A stretch of 64,000 bases of DNA from Breviolum minutum Mf 1.05b.01 (taxonomy: Eukaryota; Sar; Dinophyceae; Suessiales; Symbiodiniaceae). The position numbers and the translations under genes are program-made. The stretch lies in assembly GCA_000507305.1 (NCBI GenBank), contig DF239787.1, positions 106,866 to 170,865 of the forward strand, in the 5' to 3' direction. Numbering within the stretch: the stretch's first letter is position 1; each line of letters starts with the position of its first letter. A model generated the notes under the pieces. It did not search any database, had not been told where the DNA came from, and saw only the letters and a list, made by a program, of their open reading frames with translations. Shown piece after piece: positions 1 to 12,140 of this stretch.

Positions 1-3000
1 GTATTCGATGCGACACTTCCTGAGCCTTCCTTCTTTGCCAGGAGCTTTTCTTGATCAGAGCTCTTGCTGTCAGTGTTCGACTTGGCGCACCTCGAACTTT
101 CACTTTTGCCCCGGCAAATGGCTCGAGTGGGACGCATGCTGCTTGTCATCAGCGTTGCTTCCTTTGACTTTGCGCTATCAGCCTTGGACTTTGCGACCAC
201 AGGTTTTACTGTGCCATTACAAAGCTTCAGCAAGGCTGGCTCATCAACGCTTGTTATGGGCTTGGCTCATTTGGGCTTTTTGCTGTTGCCTCAGCAAAAA
301 TCACGACCTGCATTTCCCTTGTTTGCTTCTGGTATTGCTTGGCTTGAACCATTGGCGTCAGTCCTTGATTGTGCGGCCGTGGGATCATCTCTACCATTGA
401 GAGGTCTTGTTTGACCGGCTTCAGCATTGCCAACTGTGGACCTTGCACACATAGGCTTGTCTCCACTGTCCCAAAGCTTTGTTTGTCTGGGCTTTGCCTC
501 ATTCGCACTTGACTTTTCAGCTTCTGATTCACCTGTGTCAGTGCAATCATTCTCGCACATGGGCTTTCCGCCTCCAGTGTTTGACTTTGCAAAAACGGGA
601 TTCGTACCACTTCTTCAAAGCTTGGTGCAAGCAGATCTCCCGGTCTTCGTTTTGGGCGTCAGCCGCATCAACCTTTCTCTTTCAGTCTTGGACTTTTTGC
701 ACTTGGGATTTTTGATGTTCTTAAAGAGCCTTGCACGTTCGGGCTTTGGGCCGTTGATGTGTGACTTTGCACATTTTGCCTCGTCACTTTTGATTCGAGG
801 TCTTGTCTGCCTTGGCTCCACCATGCCTCTGTTTGGAGAAGCTGGGGTTGAATCGGTAAGCACATTCTCTGTGATTGGAAAAGCAACTTTAGGTTTTCTG
901 CCATTTATTCGAAGCTTCGCGCGCTCTGGACTTTTTTTGTTTATTTTTGGCTTTTCTGAAATGGGATTGTTGCCCTTTTCAAGGGGTCCCGCGTGACTTG
1001 CCTTCTTCCTTTCAGCAGTTGGCCGGTCTAATTTGGGCTTCTTGCTGCCAGCCTTTGATTGCCTATCTGGTGGCTCGAGCTCCTCTTTGCGAAGCTTCAC
1101 CCACATTGGCTCTTCGTCACTGGTGTTTGATCACACTGTGTCAGGATTTGTGATGTTTCTCCAAAGTTTCTCACGCTGTGATTTTGGAATGCCTGTATCT
1201 GATCTTTCTCATATGGGCTTTCCGCTATTGCCCCGCAGCCCGGCACACTTAGAATTCTTAGTCTCGATTTTCGGCATGGCGCGGTGTGACCCTCGACTGT
1301 TTGCTTCTGATGGAGCAAGCGTTGGCCCTGTAGTTTCTACAAGAAGCTCTGCATGTTTTGGGTTAGCTCCTTCTGTTTTTGATTTCTCCGATTCAGAAAG
1401 TTCAATTCTTCTGAGGAGCTTCGCTCAAGCCGGCTTGGCAGCGTTGTTGTGTGGCTTAAGCCAGCTTGATTCAACCGTCTTTCTTTTGGACGCGGTCACG
1501 ACGGCCTCTTCAACGCCACTTCGATCTCTCACACGCTTAGATCTTGTGCTCCCGGTGCCAGATTTTGCTAATCTCGAAAGTGTTGTGTCTCTCAAGAGCT
1601 TCGCGCAATCAGATCTCAGCTTGCCAGCGTTTAGATTTGGAGAATCAGGTTCCTCAACCTTGTCACAAAGCTATTTGCGTGCAGAATCTGTAGTTTTGAT
1701 GTGTGGTATGTTCTGATTAGATTTCTCTGTGTTTCTTTCTGACAGCTCAGGATCAGATTTTCTGGTTTCCTCACGAGGCTTTGCCCAACTTGACTCATCA
1801 CCCTTTGTTTTCGATTTCACACACTTAGGGTTTTTCGCACCTCTTCGGTCGCTTTCCCAACCAGACAGCGCTTTTCCATCATTCGACACATCATTTTTGG
1901 GCTTCTTTTTGTTCCTCCGAGGATCTGCACGATGTGACGAGGCAGCGTCTGTCTTTGGCTTCAGCGGATTTGGCTTGCAACTCTTTGCTTATGATACGAC
2001 TACATTTGGCTCTGCAGTGTCTATACGCTCTTTCGCTTGCATGGACTTTTTGGCATCCGTCTTTGACTTCAGTGAGTCAGGATTTATGCTTTCGCTACGA
2101 AGCTATGCTCAACCTGAAAGCTCAGTGTTCTCTGCAGGACTGTGTCGAACGGACTTGATTCTATTTGTGTTTGATGGCAAAGTTCTGGGATTTCCGTTGT
2201 CTTTGCATGGTTTCTCTAGGACTGGCCTAAGTCTTCTAACAGTTGATTTGGCCACTTTTGGATCTGCAATTTTGCTTCAAAGCTTTGCATGATTAGAATC
2301 TGCGATGCTTACTTTTGATCTCGCTGGACTTGACTTGTCTCTGTCCTTAAGGGGGACCACCTGAGCCGGAAGCCTACTGTCCATACTTGGGGCACCTCGA
2401 TTTGACTTCTCGTTGTTCATCCTTGATCTCCTTCATTCGGAGTCGAGTCCATTACTGCAATCTCTTGCAAGAGTAGATTTCGTAATATCTGCTTTCGATT
2501 TTGGTCATCTTGATTCACTGGCGTCGCTCCAAAGTTTAGGATGTTTGGGCTTGCTGGTGTTGATCGTTGGCATAGGGTGCTTGGGAAGTTTGCCTTTGGT
2601 CTTTGACACTCCTGAGCCAGGATCTCCCTTGTCAGTCCGCTCTCTTGGCCACTTAGAATCAACACTGCCAATACTTAACGTAGCTGAATCGGACTTCTCC
2701 CCTTCACTTAGATCGCTTGCACAAACGGAACTGCTTCCACTGTTCCTTTCCTTCGCGGATATAGGATTTTCTCTTCTATTACGTGGCTTCTCATGTGCAG
2801 CTTCGTCTCTGTTTGCCTTTGGAGTGGGCAATCCCGGCTCGTCATTGTTCGCATTTGATGAGGCACATGCTGGCTTTTCGCTGTTTGCTCGCGGACTTGC
2901 CTGATCAGACTTCTCATTGTTGATATTCGACTTTGGGGACATGGACTCTTTTCTGTTCCTACGTTCACTTTCGAAGTCGGGCTCATCAGCCTCAGCGTGC

Positions 3001-6000
3001 GGAGTAGCCTGCTTTGAACCTGCCATGTTGCTCTGTGATAGTTCTTCTGCAGGTTTCCCAGCTCTCTTGCAAAGCTTCGCTTGATCTGACTTGATTATGT
3101 CAGTATTCAGCTTTGGCCATCCTGGCTCCTCCGTGTTTCCAAGATCACATGGACGCCTTGACTCAAGCGCATTTGTGTTTGACTTTGCTCATTCTGGCTC
3201 GCTGCTTTTGTTGCATTCACTAGCAGAAGCCGGTAGTTCAGCATTCGCGTTTGGCATCTCACAAATGGGCTTTCTGCTATTGGTGTTTGATTCCGGGCTT
3301 GTGGGTTTTTTGTTGCTCCTGAGGAGCCTCGCCCGTTTCGGCCCTGTCTTGTTGGTGTTCGATTGCTCATGGCCCGGCTTTTCTCTGCTTCTTCGAGGCT
3401 CTGGTAAGGCAGGATTGTCTTTGAGCGTGTTTGGTTTAGGAAGGATGGAATTACTTCTCTTAGTCTTTGATTTTCTTCATTCAGACCTGTTGATGTTGTT
3501 GCACAGTCTTGCTCGTCCAGACTTTGCAGTTCTTGCATTGTGTGCCACTTCCTCAGGCTTGGCCGTGTTTCTTAGGAGCTCTGCAAGACTTGGCCTCCCT
3601 GCACTCTCATTTGATGTTGCCACCATGGACTTGATACCATCCACTCGAAGCTTCTTATGCTCAGGCTTCACAGTCTCCAGCAGTGAGGTTTTCCGTCTTG
3701 ACGACACCTCCTCAGTCACGAGCAACTTTCGGTTGGGTCCGCTTTTGTCAGCACGAAGTCCTGCCTACATGGGCTTGCCTCTCTTCGTGTTTGGTTTCGC
3801 TGACCTGGGAAGTTCGATGTTCCTGCGCTCCCCCGGACATTTGGGTAGTGTCTTGTTTGTATGTGGAATCTCGAGGACAGGCTTTATCTTGTTTGTCTTC
3901 GACACTACTGGCCCTGGCTTTCCTGTTCTGCTGCAAAGCTTCCTGCGAGCAGAATCTACAATGTCAACTCCAAATTTCGCATCCCTGGGATCTTCCGCTT
4001 CCATCAGATCTTTTGTGAGACTTGATTCAATCTTGTTCGTGTTTGATCTTACTCGTTCAGATCCTTTGTTGCTTCCAAGAAGTTCAGCGCAAGTTGATTC
4101 TTCACCCTTGGTCTTTGGAATCGCAAGACTTGGCCTTTCAGTCTTGAATTTTGACAATACTCCCATGGACTTCTTGGCGTTTCTGAAGAGTTTCTCTCAC
4201 GTTGGCCTATTGGTTTTAGTCTCCGATTATTCGCACTTGGACTTTTCTGTTCTGCTACGTAGTTCTTGTCGACTTGGACCTCTTACATTGGCCTCCGGAT
4301 TCTCAGATTTGGACAGTCCCTCGTTCCTGCAGTCACTTGCCTGAGTCGCATCACCTTTATTCGTGTTTGGTATTGGTTGCTTAGGGAGTTCCATCCTTGT
4401 GTTTGATGCAGGCAGCTTAGACCCGCCTGTGTTGCTGAGATCCTTTGCATATCTTGAATTGGCAATGCCAGCGTTTGACTTCAGCCATCCAGGATCCTTG
4501 ATTCTTCCAAGGAGTATTGCATTGGTTGAAAGCTCCTCGCCAATCTTTGGAATGTCTAGCTTCGGCTTTTCACTGTTTGCGCTTGACTTTTTGCACCTTG
4601 GCTCATCAACACTGTTGAGGAGTCACGCTCATATGGGACCTGCAACCTCCACGCCAGAGTTCGCGAGTTTTGACTTCTCCCCCTCCCTGCGAGGCTTTTT
4701 ACATTCAGGATTTCCAACGTTCATACGTGGAAGCATTGGACATGACTCATTGGTGCTTGTGAAAAGCTTCCATCTTCTTGGATCTATACCGCCAGCTCTG
4801 GGTGCTGCTTGTTCGGACTCAACAACATTTTTGCTGGATTTTATGCAGGTCGAACTATTAGTGTTGCTGCGTAGCTTCGGCAGGTTGGGTTTGCTTCTGT
4901 TTATGTTGGGCTTTCCAGATGCTGGATCTTCTTTGCTCCTTCGATCTTTGGCGTGATGTGGACCAACCTTATCGGCCTTTGGCCTTGGATGATTAGGCTT
5001 GCCTGTACTGGTAGTGGACACAACAAACTTCGAATCATCAGTTTTGATCCACAGCTTCGCTTGACTGAGCTTTACAATGTTAGCGTCTGATTTCTCATTT
5101 TTGGGAAGTTTAGTGTCCCTGAGGTCTTTTGCGCGTTTGGGTTCTGTGACGTCATTACCCGATCACAGCTGTTCGGGCAGCTCGTTGTCGTCACAGCAGC
5201 ATGCTCGAACAGGGTTATTAGCACCACTGGCTGGCAGCCTCAGTCCTGACTTGTCATCGTTTGCATTTGACAGTGGATTGGTTGGTTCCTTGGTGCTACT
5301 TCAATCCTTTGCAAGGTTGGGCTTTGTTATGCTTGTGTTTGACCTCACAGCGATGGGATCCTCACCACTTCTACGCTCTTTGGTGTGAATAGAGTTTCTG
5401 GTATTTGCCCTGGGTCTGTCTTGCCTCGAATTATTGGTATTCGCTTTCGATTATGCAACTGTGGACTCGTTCGTGTTGCTTCGTTCATTTGCTCACCTGG
5501 GCTTGTTTCCTTCTGTTCTGAATTTTGGAGAACTTGAGCCTTCAGCTTCGGTTCACAGTCTCGCTCAATCTGACCCTGCAATGCTTATGTTTGGATTTCA
5601 AGAGATGGGGCCGTCCTTGCCTTTGCACGGCTTCGCGCAACTTGGGAGCGCTTCATTTGTCGATGGTACTATTTGGATAAGCTTAGTTGTATCAACGATT
5701 GATGTTTGTCATCTGGGCTTGCCTCTATCAGCCCGCAGCTTTGCCTGGCTCGAATTTCCATTTAGTGTATTGAACTTGTCACATCTGGGCCTTTCTCTGC
5801 TGCCCCACAGCTTCGGGCAACCAGAGCCATTTCTCTTGGTGTTTGACCATAGCTCCCTTGGCTTGTTGTTGCTGGTGCAAAGTCTTATCAGAGTGGGCTC
5901 TGTTGTGTCTGCCATGTGCGCGACAAGGTTTGATTCTCTTTTATCAGCATTGGACCTTTTGCACCTTGACCCCAGCACGTCATCGAAGAGCTTTGTCCGA

Positions 6001-9000
6001 CTTGGGTTCGCATTGTTGGTCCTTGATTGCAGCCTGGCGGACTCTTCCGCATTCCTCAGAAGCTCAGTTTGCCTTGACTTTCTCTTGTTCCTTTTTGGAC
6101 TTGGGCGCATGGAGCCATCAATCTTTGTTTTTGGCGCTGGTTTGATAGGTCCAATATTTTTAGCTCGAGGTCTCGCATGTATCGGTTCAGCAACGTTAAC
6201 TTTGGACCTTTTGCATTTGGGATTTCCAACGCCTTTAAGGTCCTTTGCTCGGTGTGGCTCTGCGCTCTTTGTTTGCAGTGCTGATGAGCTAGGCTCATCG
6301 CTATCTTCACAAAGTCTGACATACATGGGCTTTGCTGCACTGATGTTGGGCTTGAGCTGCCTGGGTTTTCCACCTCCTCTTTCTGACCACAATCAAATGG
6401 GCTCTCCAGCCTTCTTACGATCTTCTGCCCACGTTGGTTTTGTGGTGCCAACATTCGACTTTTCTGACATGGACTTGTCCCTTCTGCTGCGTAGCTTTGG
6501 GTGATCGGGCTCCGCTACCCCTGTGTTGGGCTTGGTTCGACTAGAATTCATACTGTCCGTTTGCGACAGTGTGCAGCTCGGCTTCACTCCCTTAGTTGAC
6601 AACCTCGCGCAAGTGGACTTGAGATTGTTCGCGGTGTGTTCTGGACACTTGGGACCTTCCTTGTCAGCAAGGTCACCTGCACACTCGGACTTGGTGATGT
6701 TGGCGTTTGACTCTTCCAAGCTTGGCTCGTTGCTTTCTTTGAGACAATTGGCACGCATGGGTTTTCCTGTCCTGATACCTGGAATCTGTAGACCTGAATT
6801 CTTACTGCTCGTTTATGACGGTCCGCAAGTGGGATCTTTGGTATCACTTCAAAGCTTTTTGCGGACGGAGCTCTTTCCTTCAATATCCGACCTTTCGGAT
6901 CTCGATTTCGCATCATCCTTGCGCTCATTTGCTCACTTGGCCTTTTCAGCACCATCTTCAGGTGTTGCAAATCTTGACTCTGGCATTCCAGCCCTGGATT
7001 TTACGCACACAGACCTGCTTGCTTCACCCCACAGTTTCAGTCACATGAACTTGGCTACATTTGCGTTTGATTCTGGACACATTGGATCAGCTCCTTTTGC
7101 CAGAGGTCTTGTTTGTCTTGGTTTGTTCTTGTTAGTCTTCGACGCCATCAAATTCGAGAAGACAGAAATTCTCAGCGTTACCCAACAGATGCACCTTGAG
7201 TCCTTCTTGTTGTTGCAATCCTGGGGACATTTTGGTTCATTTATGTTTGTATCTAGCTTCGCAAACATGGGATCGTTCCTATCACCGCACATCCTCGCAC
7301 GAGTTGGCTTGGCTACGTCTGTCTCGGGTATGGCTTGATTGGAAAGCCCTTTGCTAATTGTGGATAAAGTAGAGATGGGTCTTATTCCTTTGACCTTCAG
7401 CACTGTTGAAATCGGATCTAAACCCTCTGTGGTGTCTCAGTTGGCACTTGGTTCCCTGTTTTCATTGAGAAGTTCTTCACATATGTCTTTGCCGTTGTTC
7501 GTGTTTGGTTTTGGAGACCCAGGTTTTGTGCTGTCACTGCAACAGTACGCTCAGCTGGCAAGTTTCTTGTTCCTAATTGGCCTGGCACGTCTCGGACTTT
7601 TCGTGTCTGCCTACCATCAGATTGAACTGGGCTTGTCTATTTCCCTACGTGCCTCTAGCCGAACAGATTCAGCGGTGTCAGTGCTGGAGCTTGCTCTCAT
7701 AGGTTTCCTAGCGTTCTTTCGATCCTTTGTGCGATCAGGCTTTTCAACATTGCTTTTCAATTATGCTGCTCTGGGTTTCCTGATTTCCTCGAGGCAGCTT
7801 TGTCAAATCAGCTCTTCTGTATCTGTCACTGCAACTGCAAGACTCGGGCCTTCACTCTTCGTTAGTTGCGACGCAGCCACTGGCCCCTTGGTGCCTTTGC
7901 ACAGCTCTGCACAACTCGGTTTGCCTTCATCCGTTTTGGACATGAGTCAATCTGAATCATTATTTCTTCTCCAAGGCTCTATGTGTCTCGGCTCTTCCTT
8001 ACTCGCGCTGGACCTTTTGCATTTGGGCTTGCTAATGTCTCTGCGGCAGCATGCACAAGTGGACTTTGGACTTTCCATGTTTGGATGTTGCGCAGTAGGG
8101 TCTCCGCTTCTTACGTTTGGCCTGGCAAATGCGGAAAGCTCAGCCTCCTTGAGATCGTTTTCACAGGCAGATCCAGCGGCTTTTATTCCAGGTTCCGGGA
8201 CTATTGGCTTTTCGATTCTTTCACAAAGCTCCGCTTACTTGGGCCTGTCAATGTTGGTCTTCAGTTTTCCACACCTTGACTCAATACTTTCATCGCAATC
8301 ACTGGCTTGCCAAGGTTTCGCCGTCTTGGCATGTGGTACAGCGCAGTCAGAACTGCCAATGCTCGTCCTTGACAAGGTACTCACTGATTCACTGCTGTTG
8401 TTGCGCAGTCCTGTCTGATTAGCTTCTTCCCTTTCGGTATTTGACTCCGGACATCTCGGGCTAGTTCTGCTAGTCCGCAGCCTTTTGCAATCAGACCTTG
8501 CAATTCCAGCGTTGGACTTTTTGCGCTTGGGCAGTCTAATGTTGATCAGATCGATGGTATGAATAAACTTAAGTCTTCCAATTGTGGGGAAAGCTCGGCT
8601 TGGCGATTGCCTCTCAGTGATGGATAGCACCCTCCTTGGTTTGCCATTGTTGATGCAAGGATCCTCGCGTGCGGGTGGGCAGCTCTCCATATTTGACCAA
8701 CAGGCCTTAGGCTCATTATCACCATCAAGGTCTCTTGCGTGACCAGGCTTTTCAATGCCAATGTTTCAGTTTGCCGAACTAGAATTGTCTCTCCTTCTCA
8801 GAAGCTTGGTTTGATCAGGTCTTTTGATTTTAGTCCTCGGAACTGCCAGGTTCGGGGGGACATTGTCCGCAGGCACGCTGACCATCAGCACTCTGAGTGT
8901 CACTGGATCTTCTTCTTGTGGGTTGTTTTCTGTCGTGGGAATTACAACCCTAGGATCCGCCCCGTTGATTCACAGCTTCGCGCGATTGGACTTTGCCTCA

Positions 9001-9300
9001 TCTGTGTCTGATCCAACTCATCCTGAATCTACTTTTTTTTCGCAATCCCCAGTTCAATTGGGTTTCATACTGCTGGTAATGCGCGACTGTGCCCTGGGAA
9101 GTCCTATGTCTTTGTTGGACTTTGTAACCGCAGGTTTTGCGACGTTCTTGCAATCTTCTGTACGTATGGGCTTGGCGCTATTTGTCCTAGACCTTGCATC
9201 CTTCGACTTATTCGTTCTGTTCCGTAGCCTTGCTAAGATGGGCTTCGCAACCCCGCTGTTCGATTTCGGCCACCTTGGCTTCTTGATGCCTGTGCCCTCC
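1..9300 (+). repeat. Tandem 36-bp / 12-residue coding-repeat array, block 1
   Basis: A continuous array of a 12-residue unit read in frame 1, already under way at base 1. Typical units alternate a VFDFAHLG type, an LRSFARLG type and an LGxxR type. Spacing is 36 nt, and the 3-unit superperiod is less regular than in blocks 2 and 3. Nineteen in-frame stops occur, all TGA, at 52, 412, 994, 1714, 2290, 2362, 2902, 3082, 4342, 4954, 4990, 5062, 5386, 6502, 7336, 8416, 8560, 8740 and 8812, always at the Arg that precedes the LGS-like tripeptide. No frameshift, TAA or TAG was found in this frame. The only departures from 36-nt spacing are +6 nt between 412 and 994 and between 6502 and 7336. The encoded product would be hydrophobic and Ser-rich. 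I recognise the repeat as one that recurs in dinoflagellate predicted proteins, with no known function. It may be a giant exon, a decayed exon-derived satellite or intronic DNA. Confidence 0.85.
3091..4344 (+). CDS. Longest stop-free stretch of block 1 repeat protein (417 codons)
   Basis: This open segment runs between the in-frame TGA codons at 3082 and 4342 and consists entirely of 12-residue repeats. The first in-frame codon after the stop continues the repeat and no initiator context is visible, so this is an internal piece of the array and not a separate gene. At the site before LGS the codons give Arg, Cys, His, Gln and Trp, for example FDCSWPG near 3365. That is the spectrum expected from CpG decay of CGN codons. 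Translation of this segment is not shown by the sequence. Confidence 0.35.
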   Translation: MIMSVFSFGHPGSSVFPRSHGRLDSSAFVFDFAHSGSLLLLHSLAEAGSSAFAFGISQMGFLLLVFDSGLVGFLLLLRSLARFGPVLLVFDCSWPGFSLLLRGSGKAGLSLSVFGLGRMELLLLVFDFLHSDLLMLLHSLARPDFAVLALCATSSGLAVFLRSSARLGLPALSFDVATMDLIPSTRSFLCSGFTVSSSEVFRLDDTSSVTSNFRLGPLLSARSPAYMGLPLFVFGFADLGSSMFLRSPGHLGSVLFVCGISRTGFILFVFDTTGPGFPVLLQSFLRAESTMSTPNFASLGSSASIRSFVRLDSILFVFDLTRSDPLLLPRSSAQVDSSPLVFGIARLGLSVLNFDNTPMDFLAFLKSFSHVGLLVLVSDYSHLDFSVLLRSSCRLGPLTLASGFSDLDSPSFLQSLA

Positions 9301-9504
9301 TCAGAACAGACGATTTCGGACTCAGACTTTGCCCTGATTTTGTTGAAGAGACAAGTGAATGGGGTTGGATGGGGTGGCTTTTCCTTGTTGCTTTTGTGTT
9401 GCATTTATTCCACAGTCAGCTTTTGGTTCTCTTTTGGCTGTGGCTTTCTCAACCTTGCGGCTTCGGCTTTGTTTGGTTGGTTTCGTTGGCTGTATGCTTT
9501 TTGA
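9291..9504 (+). CDS. Non-repeat hydrophobic tail in frame with block 1
   Basis: The repeat ends near 9300 (PVPSSEQTISD), but the same frame stays open for about 70 more codons to a TGA at 9502. The extension is rich in Trp, Phe, Leu and Cys (LLLLCCIYSTVSFWFSFGCG) and could form a membrane segment. It may be the end of a giant exon or read-through into an intron. The GT-rich tract around 9480-9540 offers possible donors but none stands out. Confidence 0.25.
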
Positions 9505-9996
9505 TTCAGTTGGATCAGTTTGATCAGTTGGATTCAGGGTTCCTTGTGGTAACTAGAAGATTGCCAAGTTGAGTCGCATGTTTCGAGCTAAGTCACAAAA
9601 GTCCCTAAACTGCCGCGAGAGAATTATGGAATGAAAGAACATGAAGATGAACATGAGAAAATCAAAGAAAACAAAAAGATGAGGCATGAGAAAGAACAGG
9701 AGAAAAGAAGAACATCTAAGAAACACAATGGCCACACAAAACAACCGTTAAGGGAGCAACAGAAAATGAGTGGAAGTAAAAGAAAAGTGGGGCAAAATTG
9801 AAGTTCTTAGTGGGGGACAGTGCGGGAAATCCATGATTTGGTCGTGACTTCGTGGCGTGTTGACAATGAGAGTCATGCTTAGCATTTCAGGCGAAGTCCA
9901 ATGATGTACCTGCGAGCAGTGATTCACAACTGATGATTACTGATTCGCCACTGCAAGTTAAACCGTTGAGGAATTAAGCTGAATTAAGTCGCTCCT
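9505..9996. other. Non-coding, A/purine-rich stretch
   Basis: After the array, 9600-9790 is strongly purine-rich on the + strand (many GAAA and AGAAA runs). I see no exon-like reading, RNA gene or repeat array. The complementary open frames are compositional. Confidence 0.5.
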
Positions 9997-10122
9997 GGTG
10001 AGGTGCAAAGCTTCTTGCGCCCTGATTTTTGCTCGTTTGCAAGCGGCTTCTTCATGGTGGGAAGCGCGTTCTTGGTGATCAAAGAGTCTTGTATTGGCTC
10101 TCCGTTGCCTGCGAGGACTGAA
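9997..10122 (+). CDS. Exon-like fragment of the 12-residue repeat
   Basis: In frame 1 this reads VQSFLRPDFCSFASGFF, then MVGSAFLV and IGSPLPAR. The QSFLRP, GSAFLV and IGSPLP elements recur at 12-residue spacing, as in block 1. No stop occurs inside. A possible acceptor (GGTGAG, then GTGCAA) lies at the left edge. It could be a small exon or a stranded array fragment. The right-hand boundary is where repeat similarity fades, not a seen splice site. Confidence 0.4.
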
Positions 10123-10509
10123 TGGGCAATTAAAGAATGGCACTACATCCGGTTCAATGATTCGGTATTTTCCCAATGGTTCAGATGCATACAATTTGCT
10201 GGTACAGTATCAAATGATGCGGATTCGACACACTGCCATTCACCTAAATGCAGTCGGTATGTGTGATGTCCATACAGGAAATTTCGCCAGGGTTCATTGA
10301 TCCATTGTGAAGGACGGATTTATGTGACGATTCTCCACAATTTAGGATCCATCATTGCGGATTAAGATACAATCAAAATCTAATTACTGTAGAATACCCA
10401 AAATCCATTTTTGCTTGTTTGCTAGCACGTTTTTGAAGCTGCAGCACTGATCGTGTGTTTTGTTGTATTTCTGTATTTCTTTATCACCAGGTTTGTGCCA
10501 TGTTCTGGC

Positions 10510-10590
10510 AGGAGCTTTGCTTGATCAGAACCTGCAATGTTGATGTTTGACCTTGCGGAAACAGAATTCATCCTGCCGTCACTTGGGCAG
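10510..10590 (+). pseudogene. Repeat fragment with in-frame TGA
   Basis: This reads RSFA, TGA at 10522, then SEPAMLMFDLAETEFILPS. The stop sits at the same Arg site as in the big arrays, preceded by GCT as in many array stops. It shows that the repeat and its TGA habit extend outside block 1. Confidence 0.45.
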
Positions 10591-10834
10591 GAAATAGCAA
10601 GCACATTTCTGGAGAAATGAAAGCATGGGTCGAAGGATTGACAATTATTGACCATGGTTTTATCAGGTTTATCAATTGATGCTTTGCAGGACACTGTGGG
10701 AGTAGGGACTATGCACTTGATATTTTGAAGTTTTATGAAGATTTAGCAGCTAAGCATTGATTCAGGAGTGAGTGATTCTTGATTCGTGAGCTTCAGGGAC
10801 ATCCACTCGCAACATGGATAGCCGGATCGCCGAG

Positions 10835-10988
10835 GTCGCACAGCTCCTCCCGACTGGGCTTGACGGCATTCGCTGTAGCACCAGTGATTTGTGGCCCCAC
10901 CTTGTCCGCCTACACTGCGGCGCAGTTCTCAAAGATGCCTGTCCTCGGCAACTCGGCGAGGGTTCTGCAAAACTTTGAATCGATCTGA
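10835..10988 (+). CDS. Possible exon related to the repeat family
   Basis: The frame reads SSSRLGLTAFAV, then GPTLSAYTAAQFSKMPVLGN, and ends at a TGA at 10986. The LGLTAFAV and GPTLSAYT elements match the hydrophobic-Gly-x-Thr/Ser-Leu-Ser pattern at 12-residue spacing. GC content is much higher than in the flanking AT-rich DNA, which supports an exon. Boundaries are uncertain. Confidence 0.3.
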
Positions 10989-11044
10989 TATATTTTGATA
11001 ACTTTGATATTAGATGGTATAATGAATCGATCTGATATATTTTG
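10977..11044. repeat. Pair of identical 21-bp direct repeats
   Basis: The 21-mer at 10977-10997 (begins GAATCGATC, ends ATATTTTG) recurs exactly at 11024-11044, with 26 bp between. It lies at the edge of an exon-like segment in AT-rich DNA. It could be a footprint of an insertion or an intron-associated duplication. Confidence 0.6.
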
Positions 11045-11189
11045 CTATATTTTATATTCCATGGTTCACTTACATATTTTTCATGATTTTTCGGATTTTT
11101 TCCTATATTATTGTACATCGACTTATTCAAAACTGCCACAAGAGAGCATAGTGTCATGTCCTAGCACTGGCCTTCTACTTCTATCGAAA

Positions 11190-11310
11190 TTATCTAAGCG
11201 ATCTGGTTTGCTGGAAGTTGATCGACTTGTTTGGTGCTCAGGCATCTGCAACATGGGATCCTCGTTGCCTTCACATAGCTTTGGATGATCCGATTTCAGC
11301 TTCTCAGTTC
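11190..11310 (+). pseudogene. Repeat fragment with in-frame TGA
   Basis: Frame 3 reads LVWCSGICNMGSSLPSHSFG, TGA at 11286, then SDFSFSVLG. The unit order (YG-like, MGSSLP, HSFG-stop-SDFSFSV) is that of the arrays. The frame differs from block 1, so it is not a simple continuation. Confidence 0.4.
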
Positions 11311-12040
11311 TAGGCAGGAAATGGGAAATGCTGTCACGCCCGAAATGACCGCTTTGGTAGCAACAAAGGCACCAAAATGCACCAGTTTTGGAAAAGCTGA
11401 TGCAAATCAAAGAAACATTTTCTTGGACCTCCCGACATGGTCCACGCGCATTCAATGTCGACAAATGCAATTAGATTTTGGCAATACAAGGCAATACACA
11501 TAATGTCTTCATGGCGAGATATCATGACAGTATTTGCTTTTCCTTGACTTGGACATGTCCGTAAGACGCAGCATCCGTGTGCAGGTCTGGCATGTTGGGG
11601 TCCTCAGATTTGGGCAGCGTGCGCGTGGTGACTTGGGCTTCGGCCAAAATGTTAGTTATGTGGCAGACATTCGCAGACTTCGCATTTTCTTGAGCCTTAA
11701 AAGTGTTTCAATAAAAAGTCATCCAAATTGCTCTTTTCAACAGAAAAGTGAGATATTGATGAAACAATGTCTTGTTTTGTAAAATCTAAAAACAGCAAAG
11801 AACTCCTGTGCAAAAGTGACTGTTGGACAGCTCTGAGGTTCCAGCCTTTCGTTGTTGGTGTCCAACTGCGCGCATTTTGGCTTGTCTTTCCCCGTGAGGC
11901 CCACTCGACGGGCACTGGAATTTCCGGAGGGTCGGTTTATTAAACTTCAACAACTTGAACATATTCGACATATCTTGGAATATGACAAGTCTACTGAGAA
12001 TATTTGAAAAGAGAATACTTGCAGATGGTGTTGAGATGTT
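11311..12040. other. No gene recognised
   Basis: No convincing exon. A weak repeat-like reading (GMLGSSDLGSVRVV) lies near 11585-11640, but it is too short and degenerate to annotate separately. The rest has intron-like composition. Confidence 0.4.
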
Positions 12041-12049
12041 TATTTGAAC

Positions 12050-12140
12050 TTTACAGAATGTCGCCTGTCAACGGCAAACACGGTTTCGAGGAGCCTCGCT
12101 CGTCCTGAACCCGCTATGTTGGTGCAATGCTCAGTCTGCA
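12050..12140 (+). CDS. Repeat-like fragment upstream of the 664-codon ORF
   Basis: The frame reads RLSTANTVSRSLARPEPAML, then VQCSVCNTV. RSLARPEPAML is a near-consensus LRSFARLGSAM unit with both Arg codons intact (AGG and CGT). It could be an exon upstream of the ORF at 12565 or another scattered copy. Confidence 0.3.

Noticed and set aside
615-9404. Long minus-strand ORFs across block 1 (for example 615-1106, 5709-6392, 8235-8690), Lys/Arg/Asn-rich with 12-residue periodicity
   Set aside because: They are the antisense of the tandem repeat. Exon-like isolated copies and all neighbouring genes read on the + strand, and the minus ORFs break wherever the + codons are TCA, TTA or CTA.
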